From Haemophilus haemolyticus (GTDB lineage Bacteria > Pseudomonadota > Gammaproteobacteria > Enterobacterales > Pasteurellaceae), in NCBI RefSeq assembly GCF_003352385.1, contig NZ_CP031243.1, forward strand, positions 124,001-188,000: a stretch of 64,000 nucleotides of DNA, written 5' to 3'. The notes under the pieces were generated by a model. That model did no database searches. It was not told the DNA's origin and saw nothing but the letters and a program-made list of their open reading frames with translations. A program made the translations under genes and the position numbers. Below, piece by piece: positions 1-11,423 of the stretch (position 1 is the stretch's first letter; each line of letters opens with the position of its first letter).

Positions 1-47
1 GAGATGTGCGGTGCACGTAGCACGCTTAGCAAACGTTCTTGACTCAT
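1..47 (-). CDS. rplW: 50S ribosomal protein L23, first 15 codons only
   Basis: The reverse strand begins ATG at position 47 and reads [15 protein letters not shown] before the window ends. This matches the usual N terminus of ribosomal protein L23, which sits at the peptide exit tunnel of the 50S subunit. The start overlaps the rplD stop by four bases (ATGA), as is usual for translationally coupled genes in the S10 operon. The rest of the gene lies outside the window. Confidence 0.9.
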   Translation of the reverse strand, partial: MSQERLLSVLRAPHI

Positions 48-646
48 GCTAGGATCTCCTCAATTTGTTTCACAGCGTCAACAGTAACAATCACTTTATC
101 GAAAGCGATTAAGCTAACTGGATCGATACCTTGAACATCACGTACATCAACTTTATATAAGTTACGTGCTGCTAAGAATAGATTTTCATCTAAACTTGCT
201 GTGATAATTAATGCATCTTCAACTGCTAAATCTTTTAATTTTTGTACTAAAACTTTAGTTTTTGGTGCATCTAATTCGAATTTTTCAACAACAACCAAAC
301 GGTCTTGACGAACTAATTCAGAAAGAATGCTTTTGATAGCACCACGGTACATTTTCTTGTTCACTTTTTGGCTGTGATCTTGTGGTTTAGCCGCGAAGGT
401 TATACCACCAGAACGCCAGATTGGTGATTTAATATCACCAGCACGAGCACGACCTGTACCTTTTTGACGCCAAGGTTTTTTACCTGAACCAGACACTTCA
501 GCACGAGTTTTTTGAGCACGAGTACCTTGACGCGCACCTGCTGCATAAGCAACAACAACTTGGTGGATCAACGCTTCGTTAAACTCACGTCCGAAGGTAG
601 TTTCAGAAACAGTTAGTGCGTTTGCACCTACAACTTGTAATTCCAT
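44..646 (-). CDS. rplD: 50S ribosomal protein L4
   Basis: The 200-residue protein has the length of gamma-proteobacterial L4. It carries the conserved basic loop near residues 45-75 ([16 protein letters not shown]), which reaches into the exit tunnel. L4 is a 50S assembly protein. In E. coli it also represses its own operon by acting on the S10 leader RNA, and a comparable leader lies upstream of rpsJ here. The gene sits third in the rpsJ-rplC-rplD-rplW order, 15 bases after rplC, with an AGGAGATAG-type ribosome site. Confidence 0.97.
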   Translation of the reverse strand: MELQVVGANALTVSETTFGREFNEALIHQVVVAYAAGARQGTRAQKTRAEVSGSGKKPWRQKGTGRARAGDIKSPIWRSGGITFAAKPQDHSQKVNKKMYRGAIKSILSELVRQDRLVVVEKFELDAPKTKVLVQKLKDLAVEDALIITASLDENLFLAARNLYKVDVRDVQGIDPVSLIAFDKVIVTVDAVKQIEEILA

Positions 647-661
647 CTCTATCTCCTAGAC

Positions 662-1288
662 TTATGCTTTAACTGCTGGCTTAACGATAACATCGCCATT
701 GATAGCACCAGGTACAGAACCTTTTACTAATAGCAATTTACGCTCAGCATCTACACGAACAACTTCAAGTGATTGAACAGTTACACGTTCAGCACCTAAA
801 TGTCCTGCCATTTTTTTACCTTTAAACACACGACCTGGAGTTTGGTTTTGACCAATAGAACCAAGTACACGATGTGATAAAGAGTTACCATGAGTCGCAT
901 CTTGAGTACGGAAGTTCCAACGTTTAACACCACCTTGGAAACCTTTACCTTTAGAAGTACCAGTAACATCTACTTTTTTAACATCTGCAAAGATGTCAAC
1001 ATTGATTTCTTGACCTAAAGTGAATTCTTCACCTTCAGTACGAAATTCCCATAAACCGCGACCAGCCTCAACACCTGCTTTCACGAAATGACCTGCTTCA
1101 GGTTTAGTTACACGATTCGCTTTTTTAGAACCAGTAGTAACTTGAACTGCAGTATAGCCATCGTTTTCAAGAGTTTTAACTTGAGTTACGCGGTTGGCTT
1201 CGATTTCGATAACGGTAACTGGTACAGAAACACCGTCTTCATTGAAGATACGGGTCATACCAACTTTACGACCGACTAAACCAATCAT
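662..1288 (-). CDS. rplC: 50S ribosomal protein L3
   Basis: The 208-residue protein starts [15 protein letters not shown], a hallmark of bacterial L3. The conserved central extension around residues 118-160 includes [13 protein letters not shown] and [12 protein letters not shown], followed by GKKMAGH. This loop approaches the peptidyl-transferase centre and is the site where PrmB methylates a glutamine. L3 is an early 50S assembly protein. The gene lies between rpsJ and rplD in the S10 operon with short spacers and nothing unusual. Confidence 0.97.
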   Translation of the reverse strand: MIGLVGRKVGMTRIFNEDGVSVPVTVIEIEANRVTQVKTLENDGYTAVQVTTGSKKANRVTKPEAGHFVKAGVEAGRGLWEFRTEGEEFTLGQEINVDIFADVKKVDVTGTSKGKGFQGGVKRWNFRTQDATHGNSLSHRVLGSIGQNQTPGRVFKGKKMAGHLGAERVTVQSLEVVRVDAERKLLLVKGSVPGAINGDVIVKPAVKA

Positions 1289-1304
1289 TGTAATAACCTC
1301 TTAA

Positions 1305-1839
<535 letters not shown>

Positions 1840-1860
1840 GGGATTTATTCAAAGCAAATA

Positions 1861-1926
1861 AAAAGTGCGGTCATTTATCGCCATATTTTCTAATCGAAAA
1901 ATACCTAGAAAAATCACCGCACTTCA
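1861..1926 (-). terminator. Inverted uptake-signal pair after ftsX
   Basis: AAGTGCGGT at 1863-1871 and its complement ACCGCACTT at 1916-1924 face each other across 44 bases, just after the ftsX stop. Inverted uptake-signal pairs often act as terminators in Haemophilus. The loop is long here, so termination strength is uncertain. Confidence 0.5.
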
Positions 1927-1936
1927 CATATTAAAA

Positions 1937-2866
1937 TTACTGATGGTTATCTAATAGCGTGATATGTCGTTTTGCTACAATCCACGCACCAACATATCCC
2001 ATAATTAAACAGCACACTAATAAGAATACAAATTCCCCAACACCTAATCCATTCAAACTGAATTGGACGGCAAAAATATCCGTTACATATTTCACGGCAG
2101 AAGTAAAATAGCTGATAATAAAGCTACTAAAAATTGCAGCAACTAATCCACCTAACACGGCATAAATCATCCCTGTATAAAGATAAGGACGAAGGATAAA
2201 TTGATCTGTTGCACCAAGCAATTTCATCACATCAATACTTGATCGGCTACTATACACATCAGAGCGAATACTGTTACCAATAACTAAAAATACCGCTATC
2301 GTCATTAATACAGTGCAGAAAATTGCCACATGGGCAATTAACCAAGAAAGTGCGGTTAATTTTTCCATCCAATCGTTATCCAAGCGAACTTCTTGTACCC
2401 CTTTGATTTTATTTAAATTGGTACGTAACTCATCACGTTTTTCTGAAACATTAAATTCGCTCGTTGGTTTTACCATAACGACCGCAGGTAATGGATTATC
2501 ATCTAAAATTTCTAATTCTTCACCAAAGCCAGACCAACTTTTGAATTCTTTTAAACTTTCTTGACGAGAGACATAATTCAGTGATTCCACCCCCTCTTGT
2601 TGACGGATTTTCTCTACCACTAAATTCGCGTCTTCTTCACTTAAATTTTTGTGAAGATAAATCGTCAATTCACTTTCCGGATAAAATTGCGTGGTCGCTA
2701 AATGTAAATTTTTCCACATTAAATAGCTCACGGTTGGGATCGTCAGAGAAACAGCGATAACCAAAATCGTGAGCAGCGTGCCAAATTTACGTTGCCATAA
2801 ATCCGCCCATACTGCACGCAAAGTATAGGCTGTTTGAACAAAAACAGATGCATCCGGTCGGCTCAT
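1937..2866 (-). CDS. ftsX: Cell division ABC-transporter-like membrane protein FtsX
   Basis: The 309-residue protein has an N-terminal membrane segment near residues 30-50, a periplasmic domain of about 100 residues, and three more hydrophobic segments near 175-195, 225-250 and 275-300. This is the FtsX/FtsX-like permease layout. With FtsE it forms the divisome complex that controls peptidoglycan hydrolase activators (EnvC in E. coli) from the periplasmic side. It lies 9 bases after ftsE and is the last gene of the ftsY-ftsE-ftsX cluster. Confidence 0.95.
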   Translation of the reverse strand: MSRPDASVFVQTAYTLRAVWADLWQRKFGTLLTILVIAVSLTIPTVSYLMWKNLHLATTQFYPESELTIYLHKNLSEEDANLVVEKIRQQEGVESLNYVSRQESLKEFKSWSGFGEELEILDDNPLPAVVMVKPTSEFNVSEKRDELRTNLNKIKGVQEVRLDNDWMEKLTALSWLIAHVAIFCTVLMTIAVFLVIGNSIRSDVYSSRSSIDVMKLLGATDQFILRPYLYTGMIYAVLGGLVAAIFSSFIISYFTSAVKYVTDIFAVQFSLNGLGVGEFVFLLVCCLIMGYVGAWIVAKRHITLLDNHQ

Positions 2867-2875
2867 GATTATTCC

Positions 2876-3532
2876 TTAATAACGTAAATAACCTTGTTCA
2901 AGCACAAGACAAGGTTTTGGTTTTTGTTGAATTAAATTAATGTCGTGAGTAGCAATTAACACGGTCATTCCAAGGCGATTAAATTCTTCAAACAAATTAA
3001 AAATGCCTAAAGAAAGTTCATCGTCTAAATTACCCGTTGGTTCATCTGCCAATAAGAGTTGAGGTTTATGCACAATCGCACGTGCAATATCAACACGTTG
3101 CTGCTCCCCGCCAGAAATTTGTGGTGGCAAATAGTGCGCTTTATTACGTAATCCTACACGATCTAAAGATGCCATTGCTCGAGTATTCGCATCTTTTGGA
3201 TGCATACCTGCAATAATCAACGGCAATGCCACATTTTCCACCACAGTACGATCTGTTAATAAACGATAATCTTGATGAACCATACCAATTTGGCGACGCA
3301 GAAATGGAATTTCATATTTCGACAAGCGAGTAATATCGTGTCCGTTAAACCAAATTTGACCAGCATTGGCTTTTTCCATTCCCATAATAAGCTTGAGTAA
3401 TGTACTTTTCCCTGCGCCTGAATGCCCAACTAAGTAAGTCATACTTCCCACTGGAAGATGAAAATTCAAGCCTTGTAACGCTGGCTGCGTTGCACCATGA
3501 TAGGCTTTAGAAACATTTGAGAACTTAATCAC
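2876..3532 (-). CDS. ftsE: Cell division ATP-binding protein FtsE
   Basis: The 218-residue ABC ATPase has Walker A GHSGAGKST (about residues 36-44), the signature SGGEQQR (about 140-146) and Walker B LLLADEPTGNLD (about 160-170). FtsE couples ATP hydrolysis to FtsX in the division ring. It lies 18 bases after ftsY and 9 before ftsX, all on the minus strand, matching the conserved gamma-proteobacterial operon. Confidence 0.96.
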   Translation of the reverse strand: MIKFSNVSKAYHGATQPALQGLNFHLPVGSMTYLVGHSGAGKSTLLKLIMGMEKANAGQIWFNGHDITRLSKYEIPFLRRQIGMVHQDYRLLTDRTVVENVALPLIIAGMHPKDANTRAMASLDRVGLRNKAHYLPPQISGGEQQRVDIARAIVHKPQLLLADEPTGNLDDELSLGIFNLFEEFNRLGMTVLIATHDINLIQQKPKPCLVLEQGYLRY

Positions 3533-3550
3533 AATTTTTCCTTATTCTTT

Positions 3551-4753
3551 TTATTCTTCTTCATGAACGAATAATGCCTCAATAAATTCTTTGGCATTAA
3601 ACTCACGTAAATCTTCAATTTTCTCGCCCACGCCAATATAACGAATAGGCAACTTAAACTGATCGGCTATGGCAAAAATCACGCCGCCTTTTGCCGTGCC
3701 ATCTAATTTTGTTAGAGAGATCCCTGTTAAACCGACAGCCTCATTAAATAACTTCGCTTGGCTAATAGCATTTTGTCCCGTTCCAGCATCCAGCGTAAGC
3801 ATAATTTCATGTGGTGCAGTTTCGTCATATTTTTTCATAACACGAACAATTTTTTTCAGTTCGTCCATTAAGTTATTTTTATTCTGAAGACGACCCGCCG
3901 TATCCGCAATAAGAATATCAATATTGCGTGCAGCCGCTGATTGCATCGCATCAAAAATTACCGATGCAGAATCAGAGCCAGTGCTTTGCGAAACAACTGG
4001 AATATGATTACGTTCTCCCCAAACTTGAAGCTGCTCAACAGCCGCTGCACGGAAAGTATCGCCCGCCGCAAGCATCACTGATTTTCCTTCAGCCTGAAAT
4101 TTACGTGCGAGCTTACCAATTGTCGTTGTTTTACCCACGCCATTTACGCCCACCATTAAAATCACATAAGGTTTTTTCGTGCTATCAATCTCTAACGGTT
4201 GTGCTACTGGCTCAAGAATATCCGCCATTTCTACTTTTAATTGTTGATATAAAAGCTCGGCATCTTGTAATTCTTTACGGCTTGCATGTTCAGTCAAATT
4301 TTTGATGATTTTACTTGTTGTCGGCACACCAATATCCGCAATCAAAAGTTGCTCTTCTAATTCTTCAAACAACTCATCATCAATTTTCTTTCCTAAGAAA
4401 AAGCTACGAAACCCCGCGCCAATATTTTGTTTAGTTTTCAGTAATCCCTTAACTAAACGACTAAAAAAGCCACCTTCACTTGGCTTTTCGCGAGTTTCAA
4501 TTTCAACAACAGGCTGAAGATCATCTTCTAACTTTTTCGCTTCGATGATTTCTTCGACTGGCTCAAGTGCGGTTGAAATTTCCTGTATTTTTTCTTCTTC
4601 GACTAAATCATGAGTTTCAAGTTTTTCAATAGACGACTCGATATCTTTTATCTTTTCTTCTTCAATTATCGGCTCAATTTTAGGTTCATCTTGCTTTTTA
4701 TTACGCCCAAATAACGATGCCCAAAATCCGCCTTTTTTATTTTCTTCAGCCAT
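3551..4753 (-). CDS. ftsY: Signal recognition particle receptor FtsY
   Basis: The protein has an acidic, glutamate-rich N-terminal region, then the SRP NG domain: G1 GVNGVGKTT, a DTAGR motif and TKLDGTAKGG. It is the membrane-associated GTPase that receives ribosome-SRP complexes. I start at the ATG at 4753 (MAEENKKGGF, 400 residues) because AAGAGAG lies at ribosome-site distance. An upstream in-frame ATG at 4795 would add 14 residues but has no visible ribosome site. It is the first gene of the ftsYEX cluster and is divergent from rsmD. Confidence 0.95.
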   Translation of the reverse strand: MAEENKKGGFWASLFGRNKKQDEPKIEPIIEEEKIKDIESSIEKLETHDLVEEEKIQEISTALEPVEEIIEAKKLEDDLQPVVEIETREKPSEGGFFSRLVKGLLKTKQNIGAGFRSFFLGKKIDDELFEELEEQLLIADIGVPTTSKIIKNLTEHASRKELQDAELLYQQLKVEMADILEPVAQPLEIDSTKKPYVILMVGVNGVGKTTTIGKLARKFQAEGKSVMLAAGDTFRAAAVEQLQVWGERNHIPVVSQSTGSDSASVIFDAMQSAAARNIDILIADTAGRLQNKNNLMDELKKIVRVMKKYDETAPHEIMLTLDAGTGQNAISQAKLFNEAVGLTGISLTKLDGTAKGGVIFAIADQFKLPIRYIGVGEKIEDLREFNAKEFIEALFVHEEE

Positions 4754-4849
4754 AAAATGCTCTCTTAACTGTAATCCGATAAAAATGTCGTTCATTCTAG
4801 CAAAAAATCGTCTAAACTAAGCACAATTTTCAATAAAAATCGAATCTTT

Positions 4850-5431
4850 ATGAAAAAAATACAAACGCCAAATGCAAAGGGCGAGGTTCGCATTATTGCT
4901 GGACTATGGCGAGGGCGAAAACTTCCCGTATTAAATTCAGAAGGCTTACGCCCAACTGGCGATAGAGTGAAAGAAACGCTTTTTAATTGGTTAATGCCTT
5001 ATATCCACCAATCTGAATGTTTAGATGGCTTTGCGGGGAGTGGTTCATTAGGTTTTGAAGCACTTTCTCGCCAAGCGAAAAAAGTGACTTTTTTAGAACT
5101 AGATAAAACCGTCGCCAATCAATTAAAAAAGAATTTACAAACGCTCAAATGCTCATCTGAACAGGCTGAAGTGATTAATCAAAGTAGTTTGGATTTTCTA
5201 AAACAGCCACAAAATCAACCGCACTTTGATGTGGTGTTTTTAGATCCCCCCTTTCATTTTAATTTGGCAGAACAAGCAATTAACTTGCTTTGTGAAAATA
5301 ATTGGCTAAAACCCAATGCGTTAATTTACGTAGAAACAGAGAAAGACAAACCGCTCATCACTCCTGAAAACTGGACGTTATTGAAAGAAAAAACGACAGG
5401 AATGGTGAGTTATCGTTTATATCAGAATTAG
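4850..5431 (+). CDS. rsmD: 16S rRNA m2G966 methyltransferase
   Basis: The 193-residue protein opens with a KGEVRIIAGLWRGRKL segment and GLRPTGDRVKETLFNWL, as in RsmD. It then has a SAM-binding motif (CLDGFAGSGSLGFEAL) and the catalytic motif VVFLDPPF. It methylates N2 of G966 in 16S rRNA. The gene is divergent from ftsY, the common proteobacterial arrangement, and is followed 9 bases later by trmL. Confidence 0.95.
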   Translation: MKKIQTPNAKGEVRIIAGLWRGRKLPVLNSEGLRPTGDRVKETLFNWLMPYIHQSECLDGFAGSGSLGFEALSRQAKKVTFLELDKTVANQLKKNLQTLKCSSEQAEVINQSSLDFLKQPQNQPHFDVVFLDPPFHFNLAEQAINLLCENNWLKPNALIYVETEKDKPLITPENWTLLKEKTTGMVSYRLYQN

Positions 5432-5440
5432 AGAAAAATT

Positions 5441-5923
5441 ATGTTAGATATCGTTTTATATGAACCAGAGATCCCACAAAATACCGGTAACATTATCCGC
5501 CTTTGTGCCAATACAGGATTTCGCTTGCACTTAATTGAACCCCTAGGTTTTACTTGGGATGATAAACGCTTACGCCGCTCAGGTTTGGATTATCATGAAT
5601 TTGCGGAAATCAAACGCCACAAGACTTTTGAAGCCTTTTTAGAAAGCGAAAAACCCAAACGTCTCTTTGCACTTACAACAAAAGGCAGTTCAGCACATAG
5701 CCAAGTGAAATTTGAACTAGGGGATTATTTAATGTTTGGCCCCGAAACTCGCGGCATTCCAATGTCAATTTTAAATGAAATGCCGATGGAACAAAAAATC
5801 CGTATTCCAATGACAGCCAATAGCCGCAGTATGAACTTGTCTAATTCTGTCGCAGTAACGATTTATGAAGCGTGGCGACAATTAGGCTATAAAGGTGCGG
5901 TAAATTTACCAGAAGTAAAATAA
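5441..5923 (+). CDS. trmL: tRNA (cytidine/uridine-34 2'-O)-methyltransferase
   Basis: The 160-residue SPOUT-family protein contains [19 protein letters not shown] near the N terminus and the C-terminal knot motifs [14 protein letters not shown] and [10 protein letters not shown]. It 2'-O-methylates the wobble base of certain tRNA-Leu isoacceptors. The H. influenzae protein (YibK, HI0766) is a structural model for the trefoil-knot family. It appears to be co-transcribed with rsmD and ends at an inverted uptake-signal terminator shared with the convergent gene. Confidence 0.95.
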   Translation: MLDIVLYEPEIPQNTGNIIRLCANTGFRLHLIEPLGFTWDDKRLRRSGLDYHEFAEIKRHKTFEAFLESEKPKRLFALTTKGSSAHSQVKFELGDYLMFGPETRGIPMSILNEMPMEQKIRIPMTANSRSMNLSNSVAVTIYEAWRQLGYKGAVNLPEVK

Positions 5924-5927
5924 ATAA

Positions 5928-5970
5928 AAAAGTGCGGTTAAAATTTAATAAGATTTTTAACCGCACTTTT
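5928..5970. terminator. Bidirectional uptake-signal terminator between trmL and lpsA
   Basis: AAAAGTGCGGTTAAAA and its near-complement TTTTTAACCGCACTTTT form a long hairpin with a short loop between two convergent genes. A-runs and T-runs on both sides let it serve either strand. Each arm holds a full 9-bp uptake signal. Confidence 0.8.
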
Positions 5971-5971
5971 G

Positions 5972-6785
5972 TTATTTAAATGGAACTTGTTTTCCAAATA
6001 TCCGTCTTTTTATTCTAATAAATTCATTTTTTATTTTAGCTAAAGGTTTAGCGGGAATTTGGTTTTTATGAACACTTAATCTTCCCTCATCTAAACTACT
6101 CTCGAAATGGCTTTTACCATGAAGAATACAATCTTGAATACATACAGCTGGGAAAAGTTGCATTACTTTATAGTCATTCTGACTTAATAAGTCATCAAAT
6201 ATTAGCGTATCAATTGCGAGATCTAGTCGAGTATTTTTTATCTTATTGAGTAAATATTTAGCGCCTTTAGCTGTTATTGAATACCCACCCATTCCTGTGT
6301 GTTTAAATTTTAAATGGAAAATATTGCGCTCACATTTTATTTGATACATTTTGCCGAGCATTATTTTTCCATATAACGTTTCTAATTTCAAAATATCTGT
6401 ATCACTATCAATATAATCAACACTCAACAATTCCTTTGCATTCTCGCCCAAATAAATATCATCTTCAAAAATATTAATATAATCTAAATTATTTTCTAAA
6501 ACGAAATTCCATAAAATGATATGGCTTAATGCACAGGCTATCTCAGCATCACACAAAGTAGCTTTTGATGAACGATCAAAGGTTATATTAAATTTTTTAG
6601 CGGTTTCTTCAATAAGATTGGGCGTGATAGCATCAAAAAATACGAACGGAATATTCTGCTTACCGAATTCCTCTGTAATATGTTTTCGGCGTTTTTGTTC
6701 AGTCGTTAAACTAATAACATAATTGTGCTGTGCTGTGCTGTGCTGTGCTGTGCTGTGCTGTGCTGTGCTGTGCTGTGCTGTGCAT
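5972..6785 (-). CDS. lpsA: Phase-variable LPS glycosyltransferase (GT25), OFF in this sequence
   Basis: The readable frame encodes NYVISLTTEQKRRKHITEEF near its N terminus, then NIPFVFFDAI, SHIILW, FEDDIYLG (the acidic metal motif) and HTGMGGYSITAKGA. This is a family-25 glycosyltransferase, and its place between trmL and ribB is that of lpsA, which adds a hexose to the third heptose of the LPS core. The only good ATG (6785) is followed by 12 copies of a 5-bp unit that encode HSTAQ in every frame. From that ATG the frame hits a TAG at 6711-6713 just past the repeats, so the product is not made. Ten or 13 copies would join the ATG to the enzyme frame. The Met in GMGG probably corresponds to the known specificity position near residue 151 (recalled; needs alignment). 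Confidence 0.82.
6724..6783. repeat. Pentanucleotide microsatellite, 12 units
   Basis: Sixty bases consist of TGCTG (coding strand CAGCA) repeated 12 times without interruption. The unit length is not a multiple of three, so gain or loss of one unit shifts the downstream frame. This is the hallmark of slipped-strand phase variation. None of the three frames contains a stop within the tract. Confidence 0.97.
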
Positions 6786-6827
6786 AAAAGTAACCCAAAT
6801 AAATAAAAAAGTGGAACAGTATAATAT

Positions 6828-6870
6828 AAAAAGTGCGGTGAAAAATCATAGAAATTTTAACCGCACTTTT
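6828..6870 (-). terminator. Uptake-signal terminator after ribB
   Basis: AAAAGTGCGGT and ACCGCACTTTT face each other across a short AT-rich stretch 10 bases after the ribB stop. On the minus strand this is a hairpin followed by T-rich sequence. It separates ribB from the lpsA transcript downstream. Confidence 0.75.
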
Positions 6871-6880
6871 CTCTCTAAAA

Positions 6881-7528
6881 TTAAATATTATGTGCTAAAC
6901 GATATTCAACCAAATCTTCAATAGTAAGCACAAAATAACCAAATTTCTTTGCAAATTCTACAATCTCAGGGGCGCGAGCCATTGTGCCGTCATCATTCGT
7001 GATTTCACAAATCACGCCTGCATGTTTAAATCCTGCCAGACGTGCTAAATCAACGGAAGCTTCAGTATGTCCGCGGCGAGTAAGTACACCACCATTTGCT
7101 GCACGAAGTGGAAATACATGGCCAGGACGATGTAAATCTGTTGGAACTGCATTATCAGCAATCGCCGTTTGAATGGTTGTGACTCGGTCTGCGGCAGATA
7201 CGCCTGTAGAAACACCTTTCGCGGCTTCAATTGTCACCGTAAAAGCCGTTTTATTTACACTATTATTGTGTTCTACCATTGGCGGTAAATCGAGTTGTTG
7301 GCAACGTTCATCGGTAATGCATAAACAAACGATACCACTGCCATAACGAATTAATTTTGCCATTTGTTCTGACGTGATTGTTTCTGCCGGGAAAATTAAA
7401 TCGCCTTCATTTTCACGATCTTCATCATCTAAAACTAATACACCATTTCCATTTTTGAAGGCATTAATTGCATTAAGTACGCGTTCTTCAGCGGTATTGC
7501 CGAATGGAGATAAAATTGACTGATTCAT
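6881..7528 (-). CDS. ribB: 3,4-dihydroxy-2-butanone 4-phosphate synthase
   Basis: The 215-residue protein carries [13 protein letters not shown] (acidic active site), [10 protein letters not shown] and GVICEI, all typical of RibB. It converts ribulose 5-phosphate to the four-carbon unit of riboflavin. No GTP cyclohydrolase II domain is fused to it. I chose the ATG at 7528 because AAGGAAATTACT precedes it; an upstream in-frame ATG would add nine residues. An FMN riboswitch and promoter lie upstream, so control by FMN is well supported. Confidence 0.96.
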   Translation of the reverse strand: MNQSILSPFGNTAEERVLNAINAFKNGNGVLVLDDEDRENEGDLIFPAETITSEQMAKLIRYGSGIVCLCITDERCQQLDLPPMVEHNNSVNKTAFTVTIEAAKGVSTGVSAADRVTTIQTAIADNAVPTDLHRPGHVFPLRAANGGVLTRRGHTEASVDLARLAGFKHAGVICEITNDDGTMARAPEIVEFAKKFGYFVLTIEDLVEYRLAHNI

Positions 7529-7595
7529 AGTAATTTCCTTAATTTGAGACTTCAATTAAATACCAGAATCAGGGCTGAGAAATGCAAATAAAATG

Positions 7596-7619
7596 AACGA
7601 TTTGGGAACCCAACTCGTT
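7596..7619 (-). promoter_or_regulatory. Expression-platform hairpin between riboswitch and ribB
   Basis: AACGAGTTGGG and CCCAAATCGTT form an imperfect hairpin directly after the aptamer, followed on the transcript by CATTTTATTTG. It could act as the switch between expression and early termination or sequestration. The function is inferred from position. Confidence 0.5.
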
Positions 7620-7621
7620 TT

Positions 7622-9690
<2,069 letters not shown>

Positions 9691-9704
9691 ATCTAGTCCA
9701 AAAC

Positions 9705-9735
9705 AAAAGCCGATTCAAATGAATCGGCTTTTTTA
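9705..9735. terminator. Terminator between phosphoesterase gene and fruA
   Basis: AAAAGCCGATTC, loop AAAT, GAATCGGCTTTTTT: a 12-bp perfect stem with flanking A-run and T-run. It lies between convergent genes and is effective on both strands. Confidence 0.9.
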
Positions 9736-9751
9736 CATTCAAAGTGCGGTA

Positions 9752-11422
9752 TTATTCCGCATTGTTTTTCGATTTAATAATGGCGTAAACCACACCTGTT
9801 GATAAAGCACCAATCGCAATTGCACCAAGATATTTCAACGGCTCAGATACAAATGGAATTACAAATAACCCGCCGTGTGGAGCTTGTAATGTAATATTTA
9901 ATCCCATTGAAATCGCACCAGCCACCGCACCACCAATCACAGAACTAATAATGACTCGAATTGGATCTGCTGCCACAAATGGTAATGCACCTTCGGAAAT
10001 AAAACATAAACCAAGAACGAATGATGCTTTCCCCGCATCGCGTTGGCTAACGGTGAATTTATTGCGAGCAATCCAAGTCGCCACTGTCATACCAATTGGT
10101 GGAACCATACCAGCGGCCATTGCCGCAGCCATTGGCGTATAAACTTGGGATGCAATCAATCCAACAGAAAAGGTGTATGCTGCTTTATTTACCGGCCCGC
10201 CCATATCGATACACATCATTGCACCGATAATTGCGCCTAACACAATCGCATTCACTTCGCCCATTGAAGTAAGCCAATTACTTAGCTCTTTCATAATTTC
10301 AGCAACTGGTGGATTGATGAGGTAAATCATCGTCAAACCAACGATCATTGAACCTAAGAGCGGTAAAATTAAAATCGGTTTTAATGAAGTCAGGCTTGCT
10401 GGCAATCGAATAATCACATTTAGCCCTTTCACCACATAGCCCGCTAAGAAACCTGCAATAATACCGCCAAGAATCCCTGCGCCCGCTTCACTTGCCAGCA
10501 TCCCAGCAATCAAACCAACTGCAAGTCCTGGACGATCCGCGATAGAAAATGCAACGTAACCGGCAAACACGGCAATCATTAACTTGAACGCCACACCACT
10601 ACCGATATTCATCAACATATTTGGAAGATCTTGCAAAATCCCAGTATTTTCAATTACATTGAAACTGAACATAAAGGAAATCGCAATCAACAATCCACCC
10701 GCAACCACTAACGGTAACATATGAGAAACACCAGTCATTAAGTGTTTGTACACACCTTTTTTCTCACGGCTTTCTTCTTTCGATTCCGCATTATTTCCAC
10801 CATCAAAAATTTTGGCTTCTTTAAATGCTTTATCAAATTCTTGCTCGGTTTTCTTTAAGGCTAATCCTGTTGAAGTGCGGTACATTGGTTTACCTTTAAA
10901 TTTATCTAAAGGCACATCAATATCTGCTGCAACAAATACCAAATCAGCCGCCGCGACTTCTTCTGCAGTAATTTCATTACCAGCCCCAACTTGACCTCGG
11001 GTTTCAACTTTTATATTCCAACCTTGTTTTTTCGCATAGGCTTCAATCGCTTCGGCTGACATAAACGTATGTGCAACGCCAGTTGGACAAGCAGTTACCG
11101 CAACAATATTTTTTACACCAGAAACACCTGTAAAACTCACCGCACTTTTCGGTGCAACATAATCTGCCCCATTGGCTAAGGCATTTGCCAGCGTGACTTC
11201 AGGTGAAATCATGGCGATAGCTTCGCCGATAATAAAGACTTTTTTACCGACTAAAGCGGGGTTATTTGGTAAGACAGAACCAAATACGAGAACAAGATCT
11301 GCTTCGGCTGGTGTTTCTACAATAGAAACATTCGCTTTTTGCGCAGCTGCTCGAAAAACTTCATGTAATAAATAGGCTTTCGCATCGCCTACATTAGCTG
11401 ATTGGGTTAAAAATAACTTCAT
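9752..11422 (-). CDS. fruA: PTS fructose-specific EIIB'BC permease
   Basis: The 556-residue protein has an N-terminal degenerate IIB' domain (about 1-100), an active IIB domain with VTACPTGVAHTFMSAEA (phospho-Cys near 112), and a C-terminal IIC membrane domain with about nine hydrophobic segments. It imports fructose and phosphorylates it to fructose 1-phosphate. I start at ATG 11422 (MKLFLTQ) because AAGGATAGT precedes it; an in-frame ATG four codons upstream lies inside fruK. It is the last gene of fruBKA. Confidence 0.95.
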   Translation of the reverse strand: MKLFLTQSANVGDAKAYLLHEVFRAAAQKANVSIVETPAEADLVLVFGSVLPNNPALVGKKVFIIGEAIAMISPEVTLANALANGADYVAPKSAVSFTGVSGVKNIVAVTACPTGVAHTFMSAEAIEAYAKKQGWNIKVETRGQVGAGNEITAEEVAAADLVFVAADIDVPLDKFKGKPMYRTSTGLALKKTEQEFDKAFKEAKIFDGGNNAESKEESREKKGVYKHLMTGVSHMLPLVVAGGLLIAISFMFSFNVIENTGILQDLPNMLMNIGSGVAFKLMIAVFAGYVAFSIADRPGLAVGLIAGMLASEAGAGILGGIIAGFLAGYVVKGLNVIIRLPASLTSLKPILILPLLGSMIVGLTMIYLINPPVAEIMKELSNWLTSMGEVNAIVLGAIIGAMMCIDMGGPVNKAAYTFSVGLIASQVYTPMAAAMAAGMVPPIGMTVATWIARNKFTVSQRDAGKASFVLGLCFISEGALPFVAADPIRVIISSVIGGAVAGAISMGLNITLQAPHGGLFVIPFVSEPLKYLGAIAIGALSTGVVYAIIKSKNNAE

Positions 11423-11423
11423 A

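Noticed and set aside
6785..6849. Alternative lpsA start at ATG 6849
   Set aside because: It lies inside the ribB terminator hairpin and its frame ends at a stop (6706-6708) just past the repeat tract.
6730..6924. Plus-strand frame reading repeated Leu-Cys-Cys-Ala-Val
   Set aside because: It is the complement of the pentanucleotide tract and an AT-rich spacer, with no ribosome site.
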